DNA of 64,000 nt from Neoalteromonas flava (GTDB lineage: Bacteria > Pseudomonadota > Gammaproteobacteria > Enterobacterales > Alteromonadaceae): assembly GCF_002807685.1 (NCBI RefSeq), contig NZ_PEAX01000003.1, forward strand, positions 186,001 to 250,000. The letters are read 5' to 3'. Within the stretch, counting starts at the first letter, position 1; every line of letters starts with the position of its first letter. The position numbers were made by a program, and so were the translations under genes. The notes under the pieces were generated by a model. That model was given only the letters and a program-made list of their open reading frames with translations. It did not search any database and was not told the origin of the DNA. This document shows, one piece after another, positions 54,495 through 62,977 of the stretch.

Positions 54495-55714
54495 TGTCTT
54501 GGCTGAACTTGCAAGTGAATGCGCCTTTAGCCCTATGGGCTGCTTTGTCATTACTCGTTCCGTTGATTATCCACTTGATCAGTCGCAGTGACTTGCGCCG
54601 ACAACTGTTTGCCTTTACGCGCTTATTACCCACCCGGACGATCCCAATAGAACACAAACTCAAACTTACCGAGCGTTTGTTGCTGCTTATACGAATGCTG
54701 TTGCTGCTAGCATTAACTTTACTTTTGGCCAATGTCGCCTGTAGCGACCAAAATGCGAAGCCAAAAACAATCAACATCATTACGCCAGGGTGGTTCGATT
54801 CGGTAACTCAGAGCGAAAAAAAACAGGTTTTGAGTGATTTTGCGCAACTACAAGATGCTAGCTATTGGTTCCTGACACCGACACCCCAAGCCATAAGTCT
54901 TGAGCAACTCAATGCAGAGTCTTTCGAGTCGAGTGGCTCGGACAACAACCTAGCATTAGTGATTAACACTTGGGCAAGACTCGCCGCGTTGTTAGCCCAG
55001 TTAGAGCAAGAGCGACAAATAACGGCTGATACGAAAATAGCGGTGTACGCGAGTAATGCGGCGGACCAGTTTAGGGGGCACAAAATCGCTTCGCCTCAAC
55101 CAATAGAATGGCACATTGTAGATGCGTTGGGTGTTGCCTCCTCTTCAAATTTGACCTTTCCGTCAGTAACAAAGCGCATCGCTGTAGTTGGCGACAATCC
55201 GTTCATAGATACCAAGCTTAAAACCGCACTAAGGGCCATTCAAGATGTCTTGGCGTCTGAGCTCGTGATCACGTATTTAACCGATTTTGATGTGCGGAAC
55301 CTGTCTGAAGACGTAGAAACAGTATTCCTATTATCTTCCGACCCATTACCGCTTGAAATCCAGAACGCGTTTCATCAATGGTCCCTGGGGGCGTTAGAGC
55401 GGACGGTTGTAAAAGCGGAAGAATTAGCATGGCAGCACCGCAACTTTGCCTTGCAATTAGCTCAGCGATTGTTTGCGCAAGAAATTGACCAAGAATTATG
55501 GCACCGAGTTACGTTAACGAAACAACAAATTCAACACCACGGCATAGCCTCCAATCACGCATTACCCAGCATAGCGTCATCAACTGCTAAACCGCCATAT
55601 CTTGTCCCTGTCTGGCTTGCATTTGGTATCGTATTCTTGCTTTTAGCCGAGCGCGTGGTGAGTGAATATCAAGCTCATCGCCAACCATTCGTTGAGGGTC
55701 ACCGTGCTGAGTAG
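54494..55714 (+). CDS. BatA-type membrane protein (aerotolerance N-terminal domain)
   Basis: 406 residues. The N-terminal two membrane helices and connecting loop (LALWAALSLLVPLIIHLISR, LLPTRTIPIEHKLKLTE, RMLLLLALTLLLANV) match the Aer_reg_N/BatA N-terminal domain, usually found on VWA-containing BatA proteins. Here the middle (about 90-350) is a soluble region without a visible VWA MIDAS, and a last helix lies at about 368-388. The longer frame from 54476 is rejected because ATG 54494 overlaps the previous stop. It is in the middle of the operon and overlaps the next gene by 11 bases. Confidence 0.8.
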   Translation: MSWLNLQVNAPLALWAALSLLVPLIIHLISRSDLRRQLFAFTRLLPTRTIPIEHKLKLTERLLLLIRMLLLLALTLLLANVACSDQNAKPKTINIITPGWFDSVTQSEKKQVLSDFAQLQDASYWFLTPTPQAISLEQLNAESFESSGSDNNLALVINTWARLAALLAQLEQERQITADTKIAVYASNAADQFRGHKIASPQPIEWHIVDALGVASSSNLTFPSVTKRIAVVGDNPFIDTKLKTALRAIQDVLASELVITYLTDFDVRNLSEDVETVFLLSSDPLPLEIQNAFHQWSLGALERTVVKAEELAWQHRNFALQLAQRLFAQEIDQELWHRVTLTKQQIQHHGIASNHALPSIASSTAKPPYLVPVWLAFGIVFLLLAERVVSEYQAHRQPFVEGHRAE

Positions 55715-57989
55715 TCGTTTAGCGGACTTGCTCCGCCAGGTCAAACTCAAAGCGTCGCTCAAGTTAGTTTTAGTTGGGCTAAATTGGCTTATTCTGTCTT
55801 GGCTAATGCTAACCGGCATCAATCAATTTATGCACGCGACTATTCCGCAGTTGAGTGTATTGCTCTCATTATTTGTGTGGTTTATTTGGCTTAGCTGGCG
55901 CCGCCCTTTGAAGCGGTACTCGTCATGTAATGTGCTATTGCATGCCAATCACCAGTTACCACAACTGCAACAAAGCGCGCAGCTATTGGTAAAGTCAGAC
56001 GATAAACTTAATTTATTGCAGCGTTTGCAAAAGCAGCGAATAGCTAATGTTATTGCTGCCGATTGGGACCAATTCTACAGGGCTGTAATGGCGACTGTTA
56101 GCTGGCGTAACACGCTGGCAAGTGCGGCAATGTTGCTGCTGGGTGTGGTCGTTATCAATGTAATACCCTATTCAAACGAACCTTTGGTGGCAGGATTAGA
56201 GAGTACAGACGAAGCGCAATTACAAGCAACGCCAATCTCTCACCAATTCGGGCTAGAGGTACATCCTCCAGCGTATACAGAGCTGCCCGCTGTGCAATCA
56301 TCAGCAACGCATACTAAGGTTGTCGAGGGCTCAACAGTTTCTTGGCAAGTGCGCAGTTCAGAGCCCATAAATGCGCTGGACTACACTGTGGTCGTTGGCA
56401 ACGAAGGCCTTGCTATGAATGCACAGAGTGCGCAGGATTTAGTGGCGTCGGAAGTCGTTACGCGTTCTAGCATTTATCATTTCACTCGTCTAGAGCAAGT
56501 GATTTCGGATATTTATAGTTTAGAAGTTATTCGCGATCAACGCCCGCAGACCCAGCTATTGGCGCCACAAAATTCAGTGACTCAATTTGTTCAAGACAGT
56601 CAACCGGTTGTGAATGCAAAGGTGCGAGTGTCCGATGACTATGGGTTAACCAAAGTTTACATTGAAGCGTCGATTGCCAAAGGCAGCGGTGAGGCAGTGA
56701 AATTTCGCGACGCAGTATTTGAGTTCGATACTGCAACAGATGTAACTACCGCGACTACTGGGGTAGCTCGTGAGTATGAGAAACAATGGTTGTTAAGCGG
56801 ATTAGGTATGGAGCCGGGTGACGAGTTTTATTTTACCGTCATTGCAATTGACAATAAGCAACCTCAGGCACAGGAAGCGCGTTCGGAAACCCGCATTATT
56901 CGATGGCTTGACGAGAATGTTGACGGTGTAACCAGTGAAGGGATCGTGATTGATTTTATGCCTGAGTATTTTAAAAGTCAGCGCCAGATAATTATTGAAA
57001 CCAATGCCTTAATTGAACAGCGAGAGCAACTTACAAAAGCTGAGTTTGATAAGGTTTCGCGAGATTTAGGTATGGCGCAAAGTGATTTGAAACATCGCTA
57101 CGGACAATATCTAGGTGATGAATTTGAAAGCGGCGTCATGCAAACTATGGAGCAGGGCCCTGTGCATGACAATCATGAGCATGAGGGAGAGGGGCACGAT
57201 GAGCAAGGTTCTGATGAACACTCACATGCTCATGATTCTGAGGTGATCTCGACACAGACAAACGCCGATCGCTCTGGTTTCACTGAGGTTATCGAGCAAT
57301 TTGGTCATGATCACGGTGAAGTTGATGTGGGATTTAATTCATTGCGTAAAGGAGAATTCAGCCCCAAAGTCTTAATGAAGCAGTCCATTGCTAATATGTG
57401 GCAAGCAGAGCTGTTCCTTTTGCTGTCTGAGCCTGAGCGTGCATTACCGTTTGAAGAAAAGGCCTTGGATTTCCTTAATCGGGCGAAACAAGCCGATCGA
57501 GTTTACGTGCAACGACTCGGATTTGAGCCTCCACCAGTAACGGAAAACCGGCGATACCAAGGCGATCTCAGTGATATTCCGGCATTGAGCCGGCTCTATG
57601 AAATCGAACTAACCAAAGACCGCGAAGCAAGAGCGCGCGAATTACTCTTGCGCCTCAATCAAGTCACTGTGTATGCGGCTCAAGACATAAGTCCTAGTGA
57701 CCAACAACTATTGCAACAAGTCAGCAGTGGTCTGCAAGAGGCGTTGGCAAACGCTGAGCAAGATCAGACCGAAAGCGGTGCGTTATTACAAGCACTGACC
57801 AATATCCAACGCTTATTGGTTGCAAGGGAGTGGCAGTCTAGCGCCTGCAGCAGCTGTGCACTGGATTTACAGCTAGCCTTGTACCAGTGGTTACCACCGT
57901 TAAATGCACCGCCGCGCACGAGCGGCGAAAGAAATAGTTCCAATCATCCGCTGGTGCAGCATTATCAATCATTGGAAGCTGGTCAATGA
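55704..57989 (+). CDS. Large membrane protein of the MoxR operon, with His-rich segment
   Basis: 761 residues from a GTG overlapping the previous stop; GAGGG lies just upstream. Membrane helices are at about 17-38, 44-60 and 122-142. A beta-rich extracytoplasmic region follows (PPAYTELPAV, segments of bacterial Ig-like type), then a long coiled region (about 400-480 and 640-720). Residues about 487-513 are strongly enriched in His, Asp and Glu and could bind metal. Its position and build resemble the DUF4175-type proteins of such clusters, but I am not sure of the family. It overlaps the next gene by 4 bases. Confidence 0.75.
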   Translation: MLSSRLADLLRQVKLKASLKLVLVGLNWLILSWLMLTGINQFMHATIPQLSVLLSLFVWFIWLSWRRPLKRYSSCNVLLHANHQLPQLQQSAQLLVKSDDKLNLLQRLQKQRIANVIAADWDQFYRAVMATVSWRNTLASAAMLLLGVVVINVIPYSNEPLVAGLESTDEAQLQATPISHQFGLEVHPPAYTELPAVQSSATHTKVVEGSTVSWQVRSSEPINALDYTVVVGNEGLAMNAQSAQDLVASEVVTRSSIYHFTRLEQVISDIYSLEVIRDQRPQTQLLAPQNSVTQFVQDSQPVVNAKVRVSDDYGLTKVYIEASIAKGSGEAVKFRDAVFEFDTATDVTTATTGVAREYEKQWLLSGLGMEPGDEFYFTVIAIDNKQPQAQEARSETRIIRWLDENVDGVTSEGIVIDFMPEYFKSQRQIIIETNALIEQREQLTKAEFDKVSRDLGMAQSDLKHRYGQYLGDEFESGVMQTMEQGPVHDNHEHEGEGHDEQGSDEHSHAHDSEVISTQTNADRSGFTEVIEQFGHDHGEVDVGFNSLRKGEFSPKVLMKQSIANMWQAELFLLLSEPERALPFEEKALDFLNRAKQADRVYVQRLGFEPPPVTENRRYQGDLSDIPALSRLYEIELTKDREARARELLLRLNQVTVYAAQDISPSDQQLLQQVSSGLQEALANAEQDQTESGALLQALTNIQRLLVAREWQSSACSSCALDLQLALYQWLPPLNAPPRTSGERNSSNHPLVQHYQSLEAGQ

Positions 57990-59842
57990 GTATCGGAGAC
58001 CTTTTCATCCAACTCCCTTACGCAAGTACGCTCAATGTTGCCTTACTAATATTTGCGTGTATCGGTTTCAGTGTGACTGCACACTGGAGTTGGCAACGAT
58101 TACAGACTCACCCTAAACGTCAGCGCGCGGTGCTTTTAGGCAATGGATTGGTATGGCTCATTTTAGTGTTGTTGTTGAGTGATATTCGCTGGCAAACATC
58201 AAAACAGCAGACGGTTGTGTTACACACTACTAATGCAAATCAGGTTGACAATGAGCTCCTACAAGCAGCAACGTCTCAAGCGCGTCTGCAAGGTATATCT
58301 ACAGAGGGTGAACACTGGCTGCATGGTATTGATCGAGCCTCACACGTTGTATTGGTGGGGGATGGATTAAATCTGCGGCAGTGGCGGCAGGTGCAACAAG
58401 CTACTGAATGGCAAAGTAAACGTTTCACGCATATTCCAAGTCAACAAATACCTGGGATCTATAATGCCCGATGGCAATCTAGAGTGAGCTTAGGTGAAAG
58501 CGTTAGACTATCTTTTGTGCTTGAGACCGGATCCGACGACTCATTATTTCAAGTGGAATTGTTAGATCCAACGGGAGCAGTAATTCAGCAACAGCTAGTG
58601 CATGATCATGAAATAGTGCAGATGCAGTGGCAACCGCAAAGCCTCGGAAACTGGTTGTATGAACTACGCGTTTTAGCTGATCGGCAAGGACGAACAACGA
58701 TAGCTTCCGAGCAGATAGCGGTTGCAGTATTGGCGCCTGAGCCATTGCGTGCCCTTATTGTCCAGTCAGCGCCAAGTTTCGACACCCGGCATCTACAAAA
58801 CTATCTGGTTGATAGCGGTGCCCAAGTTAAAGTTATTACCCAGATCAGTAAAAACTCAACACGCATTCAGCAGTTTAATCAAACTCTGCCTAGCATTCCT
58901 ATTGAGCGTATTCAGTTGCCTGAGAATTTGGCTTTATATGATGTCGCGCTAATTGATTGGCGGGCATTTTCTGCTTTGAGTCAAGCGCAATTGGAGAAGC
59001 TAAGAGACGCAATTAAATCGGGGCTGGGACTACATATAGGGGTAACCATCGAGGCGCTCGGTTCAAACGCCTGGCAGGATGTTCCAGCATACGAAACTGA
59101 AATACTCCAACCTATGCGTGAAGACTATTCGGCAGTGTTACCGATTTGGCAGAGTCAGAGAGCCGCTGAGCCCATGACACATGTGCCTATTAGGTTACCC
59201 ACGAAGAATACGATTATTGCTGTACGAGCGACGACGGGGGAACCGCTAGTGGTTAAGCGCCCGTGGTTTAATGGTCAAGTTGCACTGAGCCTTTTGCCTA
59301 CGACCTATGTGATGCAAACCAGTGGGGAAACTGAACGCTACAGCGATTATTGGGCAAATCTCCTTGGCGGGTTGGCCCGCCCATCTGACAACAAGCAGAT
59401 TATGGTCGATTTTGAGAATGCCATAAAAATTGTAAATGAGCCGTTCAAAGCATGTATTTATGATTCCGCAGAGTTGGTCCAGCTGAGTATCGGTGCAGCC
59501 GATGGTAAAACAACAATGTTTGCTCTTGTGCCTGACATCTTAGAGCCTGACTTGCAATGTGGCATTGGATGGGCAGAGTCTGCAGGCTGGCACAATCTTT
59601 CGCTCAGTTCTTCTGACAGGGTGGAAGATTCAACTGCGTATCCGATGTATGTGTATTCAGAATCAGCTTGGGCTGCCTCTAAACAATACAGTGCATTAAC
59701 CGCTACAGCACAGATCGCAGAATTAACTGCCGAGGTTATTTTACCTGCGTCTGCCAATTATCAACCGGTAAGTAAGGGATGGTTATGGGCCTTGTGGTTG
59801 CTGGTAGCGAGTGCTTTGTGGTTAGAGCGAAAGCGATTTTAG
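57986..59842 (+). CDS. Membrane protein with amidotransferase-like fold, MoxR operon
   Basis: 618 residues: two N-terminal helices (about 14-31, 48-64), a large extracytoplasmic region (about 70-590), and a final helix (about 596-612) followed by basic residues. The segment PLRALIVQSAPSFDTRHLQNYLVD and IDWRAFSALSQ resemble the glutamine-amidotransferase-like fold found in the last genes of such operons; no catalytic Cys triad was seen. The start ATG overlaps the previous stop (ATGA). The function is not known. With MoxR, DUF58 and BatA-like proteins it probably forms an envelope complex. Confidence 0.7.
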   Translation: MSIGDLFIQLPYASTLNVALLIFACIGFSVTAHWSWQRLQTHPKRQRAVLLGNGLVWLILVLLLSDIRWQTSKQQTVVLHTTNANQVDNELLQAATSQARLQGISTEGEHWLHGIDRASHVVLVGDGLNLRQWRQVQQATEWQSKRFTHIPSQQIPGIYNARWQSRVSLGESVRLSFVLETGSDDSLFQVELLDPTGAVIQQQLVHDHEIVQMQWQPQSLGNWLYELRVLADRQGRTTIASEQIAVAVLAPEPLRALIVQSAPSFDTRHLQNYLVDSGAQVKVITQISKNSTRIQQFNQTLPSIPIERIQLPENLALYDVALIDWRAFSALSQAQLEKLRDAIKSGLGLHIGVTIEALGSNAWQDVPAYETEILQPMREDYSAVLPIWQSQRAAEPMTHVPIRLPTKNTIIAVRATTGEPLVVKRPWFNGQVALSLLPTTYVMQTSGETERYSDYWANLLGGLARPSDNKQIMVDFENAIKIVNEPFKACIYDSAELVQLSIGAADGKTTMFALVPDILEPDLQCGIGWAESAGWHNLSLSSSDRVEDSTAYPMYVYSESAWAASKQYSALTATAQIAELTAEVILPASANYQPVSKGWLWALWLLVASALWLERKRF

Positions 59843-59847
59843 TGTTG

Positions 59848-59898
59848 CATTTTCACATAATTATAGAAATTGTGAAAATGTGACATTTTTACTATACT
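59848..59898 (+). promoter_or_regulatory. Promoter with inverted-repeat operator for the Xre-RES pair
   Basis: A perfect inverted repeat CATTTTCACA (59848-59857) / TGTGAAAATG (59871-59880), spacer 13 bases, overlaps the -35 box TTGTGA (59870-59875). The -10 box TATACT is at 59893-59898, 17 bases later. Such a site over the -35 suits autorepression by the antitoxin encoded next. An additional direct TGTGA-like copy (59879-59884) follows. AGGAGGGA at 59910 is the ribosome-binding site. Confidence 0.75.
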
Positions 59899-59920
59899 TA
59901 TCCATGACTAGGAGGGAAGT

Positions 59921-60292
59921 ATGTCAGCAATTCCACAAACTCGCGCTGAACCAGACATGGTTCTGGCTAAAGCATTCTTTAATGCCGCAGAGCAGTTGGG
60001 CCTTAAGCAGGCTGACTTAGGCGCGGTGTTGGGCGTGCACAGAACCGCTATTAGCCGGATGAAAACTCACACAAGCATTGATCCAGCGAGTAAACATGGA
60101 GAATTGGCTTTGTTACTGATCCGAATTGCGCGAGCTATTTATGCGCTGACGGGAGGAGATAAGGACTGGATTAAGCACTTTATGTCGAGTTACAACACTG
60201 TAACTCACGGTATTCCGCGCGAGCAAATAAAATCAATTCAGGGCTTGATGGTGGTGTTAAGTTATGTCGATGCGCTGCGTGGTAAAGCATGA
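59921..60292 (+). CDS. Xre/MbcA/ParS-type antitoxin
   Basis: 123 residues. A helix-turn-helix-like N-terminal part (about 25-55, LKQADLGAVLGVHRTAISRM) is followed by a C-terminal region of the DUF2384/MbcA-ParS-Xre toxin-binding type. The next gene encodes a RES-domain toxin, and the genes overlap by 4 bases (ATGA), a classic antitoxin-first toxin-antitoxin order. It most likely represses its own promoter at the inverted repeat upstream and neutralises the RES toxin by direct binding. Confidence 0.85.
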   Translation: MSAIPQTRAEPDMVLAKAFFNAAEQLGLKQADLGAVLGVHRTAISRMKTHTSIDPASKHGELALLLIRIARAIYALTGGDKDWIKHFMSSYNTVTHGIPREQIKSIQGLMVVLSYVDALRGKA

Positions 60293-61038
60293 ATCTTTGG
60301 CAAGTATCAAAGGCCGAAGACCAAATTACACCGCTTGCTGGACTTTTGTACCGTTTAGTCGAAGGGCAAGAACATGCAGCCACTCTCAGTCTTGTTGATA
60401 CGCTTGAAGAACAGGTGTTACTTGAAGATTTACTCGAACAAGTAAAGCCTCCAGAAGCGAGCGCATACAATCATTACCATTACTTATTACGCACGCCATT
60501 TCGCTATCCGCCGTTACCTTGGGGCTCGCGGTTCGGACGCCAACATGAGCCTAGTCTCTTTTATGGCGGTTTAAGTGTTATGGCGGTGTTAGCTGAATGC
60601 GCATACTATCGTTTCGTATTTTGGCAGTCTATGCAGGGACGTCCGCCAAAACCCATGTTACGCAGCGAGCATACATTGTTTAGTGCTGAGTATCAGTGTG
60701 AGCGAGGCTTGCAACTACAATCACAAGCCTTTATCGCTTTTCGGGATATGATTTGCAATAAATCGAATTATCTTGCCGCACAGCAGTTGGGAAGTGATAT
60801 GCGCAGCAATAATATCACCGCGTTTGAATATCCATCAGCACGCTCTGTGCAACCTACCACCTGTATAGGGCTATTTAGTCCAGCAGCGTTTAAGCAGCCC
60901 AAACCCTTGGCAATGTGGCATTGGGTTAGTGAGGTTGGCGCTGAAACGGCTGCATTTAAAGCAACTGAAGAGTCCCAGGTAACCTGCTTTAGACGTGCTG
61001 ACTTTTGTCTTGATGGAACCCTGCCGATACCGGCTTAA
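60289..61038 (+). CDS. RES-domain NAD-phosphorylase-type toxin
   Basis: 249 residues. The family is named for conserved Arg, Glu and Ser: R81 in GSRFGRQHEPSLFYGG, E103 in LAECAYYRF and S183 in FEYPSARS are the likely matches. RES toxins (for example MbcT, ParT-like) degrade or phosphorolyse NAD+, stopping growth. The length is within the range of such toxins. It overlaps the antitoxin by 4 bases at the start and ends 4 bases into the opposite ABC permease gene. All three key residues are present, so the toxin looks intact. Confidence 0.85.
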   Translation: MNLWQVSKAEDQITPLAGLLYRLVEGQEHAATLSLVDTLEEQVLLEDLLEQVKPPEASAYNHYHYLLRTPFRYPPLPWGSRFGRQHEPSLFYGGLSVMAVLAECAYYRFVFWQSMQGRPPKPMLRSEHTLFSAEYQCERGLQLQSQAFIAFRDMICNKSNYLAAQQLGSDMRSNNITAFEYPSARSVQPTTCIGLFSPAAFKQPKPLAMWHWVSEVGAETAAFKATEESQVTCFRRADFCLDGTLPIPA

Positions 61039-62276
61039 TTGCTTAAGCCCCGATGCAAAGTTTGACGGTAGGCATTGAGGGCAGGGATGCAAGCGATCAA
61101 TAGAGTCAACAAGGTTGCCACACCAAAAATCAGCAGGGTGTGCGCACTGAATACGGTATTTTCGATAAATAATCCAAATTCGTGACTTAACCAATCACTG
61201 CCCAGAGCGATAGTCAACCACACTAAACTAGTGGCTATCGCACAGGCTAACAGAGTGATTAAAATCGCTTCGACTTGGATCAATGTAAATATTGTTAGCG
61301 GACCTGCACCAATCGCCCGTAAAACGGCGAATTCTCGCTGACGTTCACGAATGGACGTTAATAACATAGTCGCCATTCCCAGCAGTGACGAAACCAGAAT
61401 AAATGCAGATATTAACAATAGGACATTCTCAACATTGCCAATTAGTTGCCACAGTTCTGCTAGGGCAACGCCAGGTAGGATTGCCATTAACGGTTCAGGT
61501 TGATATTGATTGATTTGACGTTGCAACTGCAGGGCCTGGATCTTCGATTTTAGCCCCAACATAATCGCTGACACCGAAGTGATCTCAATACTTATATCGT
61601 TGCCTTGTGCCCATTGTTCTTTTAATGCAAATACCTGTTTTTCAGGCATATGCATAACTTCGACACCGGCTAAGCTGACATGTAATGTTTGGTCAACCGG
61701 GGTACCGGTAGGCGCGAGAATACCGCTAACGGTGAAAGGAGAATGCTCGTGGTGATGAAAGCTAGTGTGTCCAACGCCATGTGATAAGACGATTTCATCG
61801 CCAACTTGATAGTCGAGTGAGCTTGCTACATCAGCCCCCAAAACAATCGTAAAGGGAGAGTCGAATACAACCCCGGTGTCGAAAGTCAATGGTTGCTTAT
61901 TGCCGTATTTAAAGTGGCTAAAATAATCTTCTGTCGTCCCTAAGACACGGTAGCCGCGATGAGAGTCTCCCAACGACATAGGAATGATCCAAGCGACACT
62001 GGGTGATTGCTCAATGTTCTGATAGCTTTGCCAAGCAATATTGTTGGCTGGATTACCCATGCGAAATACGGAATAGAGCAGTAAGTTGGTTGGGCCGGTG
62101 CGCGCGCCTACAATCAGGTCAACGCCGGAAACGGTGCGACCAAAACTGGCTTTAGCCTGTTGCCGGATCAGTTCGACACTTAACAATAGTGATACGCTAA
62201 CGATAATTGACAGCAACGTCATGCTCACTGCCCCACGTCGGCTCTTGAGGCTGGCAACTGCAATCCGGACTAACAT
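61035..62276 (-). CDS. ABC transporter permease, FtsX-type, with extracytoplasmic His cluster
   Basis: 413 residues: N-terminal helix (about 18-36), extracytoplasmic domain (about 40-275), three C-terminal helices (about 283-305, 330-355, 375-398) with coupling segment RERQREFAVLRAIGAG. A His-rich loop HGVGHTSFHHHEH (166-178) lies in the extracytoplasmic domain and could bind a metal ion such as zinc. The gene overlaps its ATPase gene by 7 bases. Systems of similar layout in Vibrio take part in zinc uptake (zrg genes); relation to these is an inference from memory only. Confidence 0.82.
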   Translation of the reverse strand: MLVRIAVASLKSRRGAVSMTLLSIIVSVSLLLSVELIRQQAKASFGRTVSGVDLIVGARTGPTNLLLYSVFRMGNPANNIAWQSYQNIEQSPSVAWIIPMSLGDSHRGYRVLGTTEDYFSHFKYGNKQPLTFDTGVVFDSPFTIVLGADVASSLDYQVGDEIVLSHGVGHTSFHHHEHSPFTVSGILAPTGTPVDQTLHVSLAGVEVMHMPEKQVFALKEQWAQGNDISIEITSVSAIMLGLKSKIQALQLQRQINQYQPEPLMAILPGVALAELWQLIGNVENVLLLISAFILVSSLLGMATMLLTSIRERQREFAVLRAIGAGPLTIFTLIQVEAILITLLACAIATSLVWLTIALGSDWLSHEFGLFIENTVFSAHTLLIFGVATLLTLLIACIPALNAYRQTLHRGLSN

Positions 62277-62950
62277 GCAATTGTTCCTGTTTGCTGCAAC
62301 GATTTAATATGAACAGTGCGATTAAAATGTGCAGCCAGCGTTTCATCATGACTGACAAATAGCAGTGTACTGTTACTCCCGTTAATACAATCAAGAAGCA
62401 ACTGCATAAAGCCATCGCGCGCATGCTTATCGAGCGCAGAGGTTGGCTCATCGACAATCAAAATTTCTGGCTTGTTAATCAGTGCTCGAGCAATTGCGAC
62501 GCGCTGTTGTTGACCTACGCTTAAGGTTGCTGCGGGTTTTTCCAGCAAAGATTCTGGCAGGTTCAAGAGACTAAAATAAGCGGCAAGTGTGTCATGATTT
62601 TCTTGGATATGATTATCGCCGAAATAAGCAGCCAGTTGAATATTCTGCTCTACAGTCATGTAGGGAATGAGATTAAATTGCTGAAATACAACGCCAATGT
62701 GTTTTGCTCGAAAACGATCCCGCTGCCGCGAGGGAAGTGCTGAAAATGACTGCTGTAAGAGTTCAATTACGCCCTTTTGGGGAGAAAGTGTGCCACACAA
62801 CAGGTTGAGTAATGTACTTTTACCTGAACCTGAAGGACCAACAATGAACACTTGTTCACCCTGTTTAACCGTCCACGCCGGAATATCGATAACTGTGGCA
62901 TCGGAGGGTGAATAGCTAAACTGTAAATCTTTGATCTCAATTGCGTTCAT
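62270..62950 (-). CDS. ABC transporter ATP-binding protein
   Basis: 226 residues, single ABC domain of the LolD/MacB type: Walker A VGPSGSGKSTLLN, signature [15 protein letters not shown], Walker B EILIVDEPTSALD and switch His in LFVSHDETLA. The signature has Val in place of the first Gly (LSVGQ), a tolerated variant. It is directly paired with the FtsX-type permease gene by a 7-base overlap. A 27-base gap separates it from the dipeptidase gene upstream. Confidence 0.88.
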   Translation of the reverse strand: MNAIEIKDLQFSYSPSDATVIDIPAWTVKQGEQVFIVGPSGSGKSTLLNLLCGTLSPQKGVIELLQQSFSALPSRQRDRFRAKHIGVVFQQFNLIPYMTVEQNIQLAAYFGDNHIQENHDTLAAYFSLLNLPESLLEKPAATLSVGQQQRVAIARALINKPEILIVDEPTSALDKHARDGFMQLLLDCINGSNSTLLFVSHDETLAAHFNRTVHIKSLQQTGTIAC

Positions 62951-62977
62951 AGTAACGGTAGCATACCTTATTGCGGC

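Noticed and set aside
55662-55703. Earlier start of the large MoxR-operon membrane protein
   Set aside because: It would overlap the previous gene by over 50 bases; GTG 55704 with GAGGG fits the overlap pattern of this operon.
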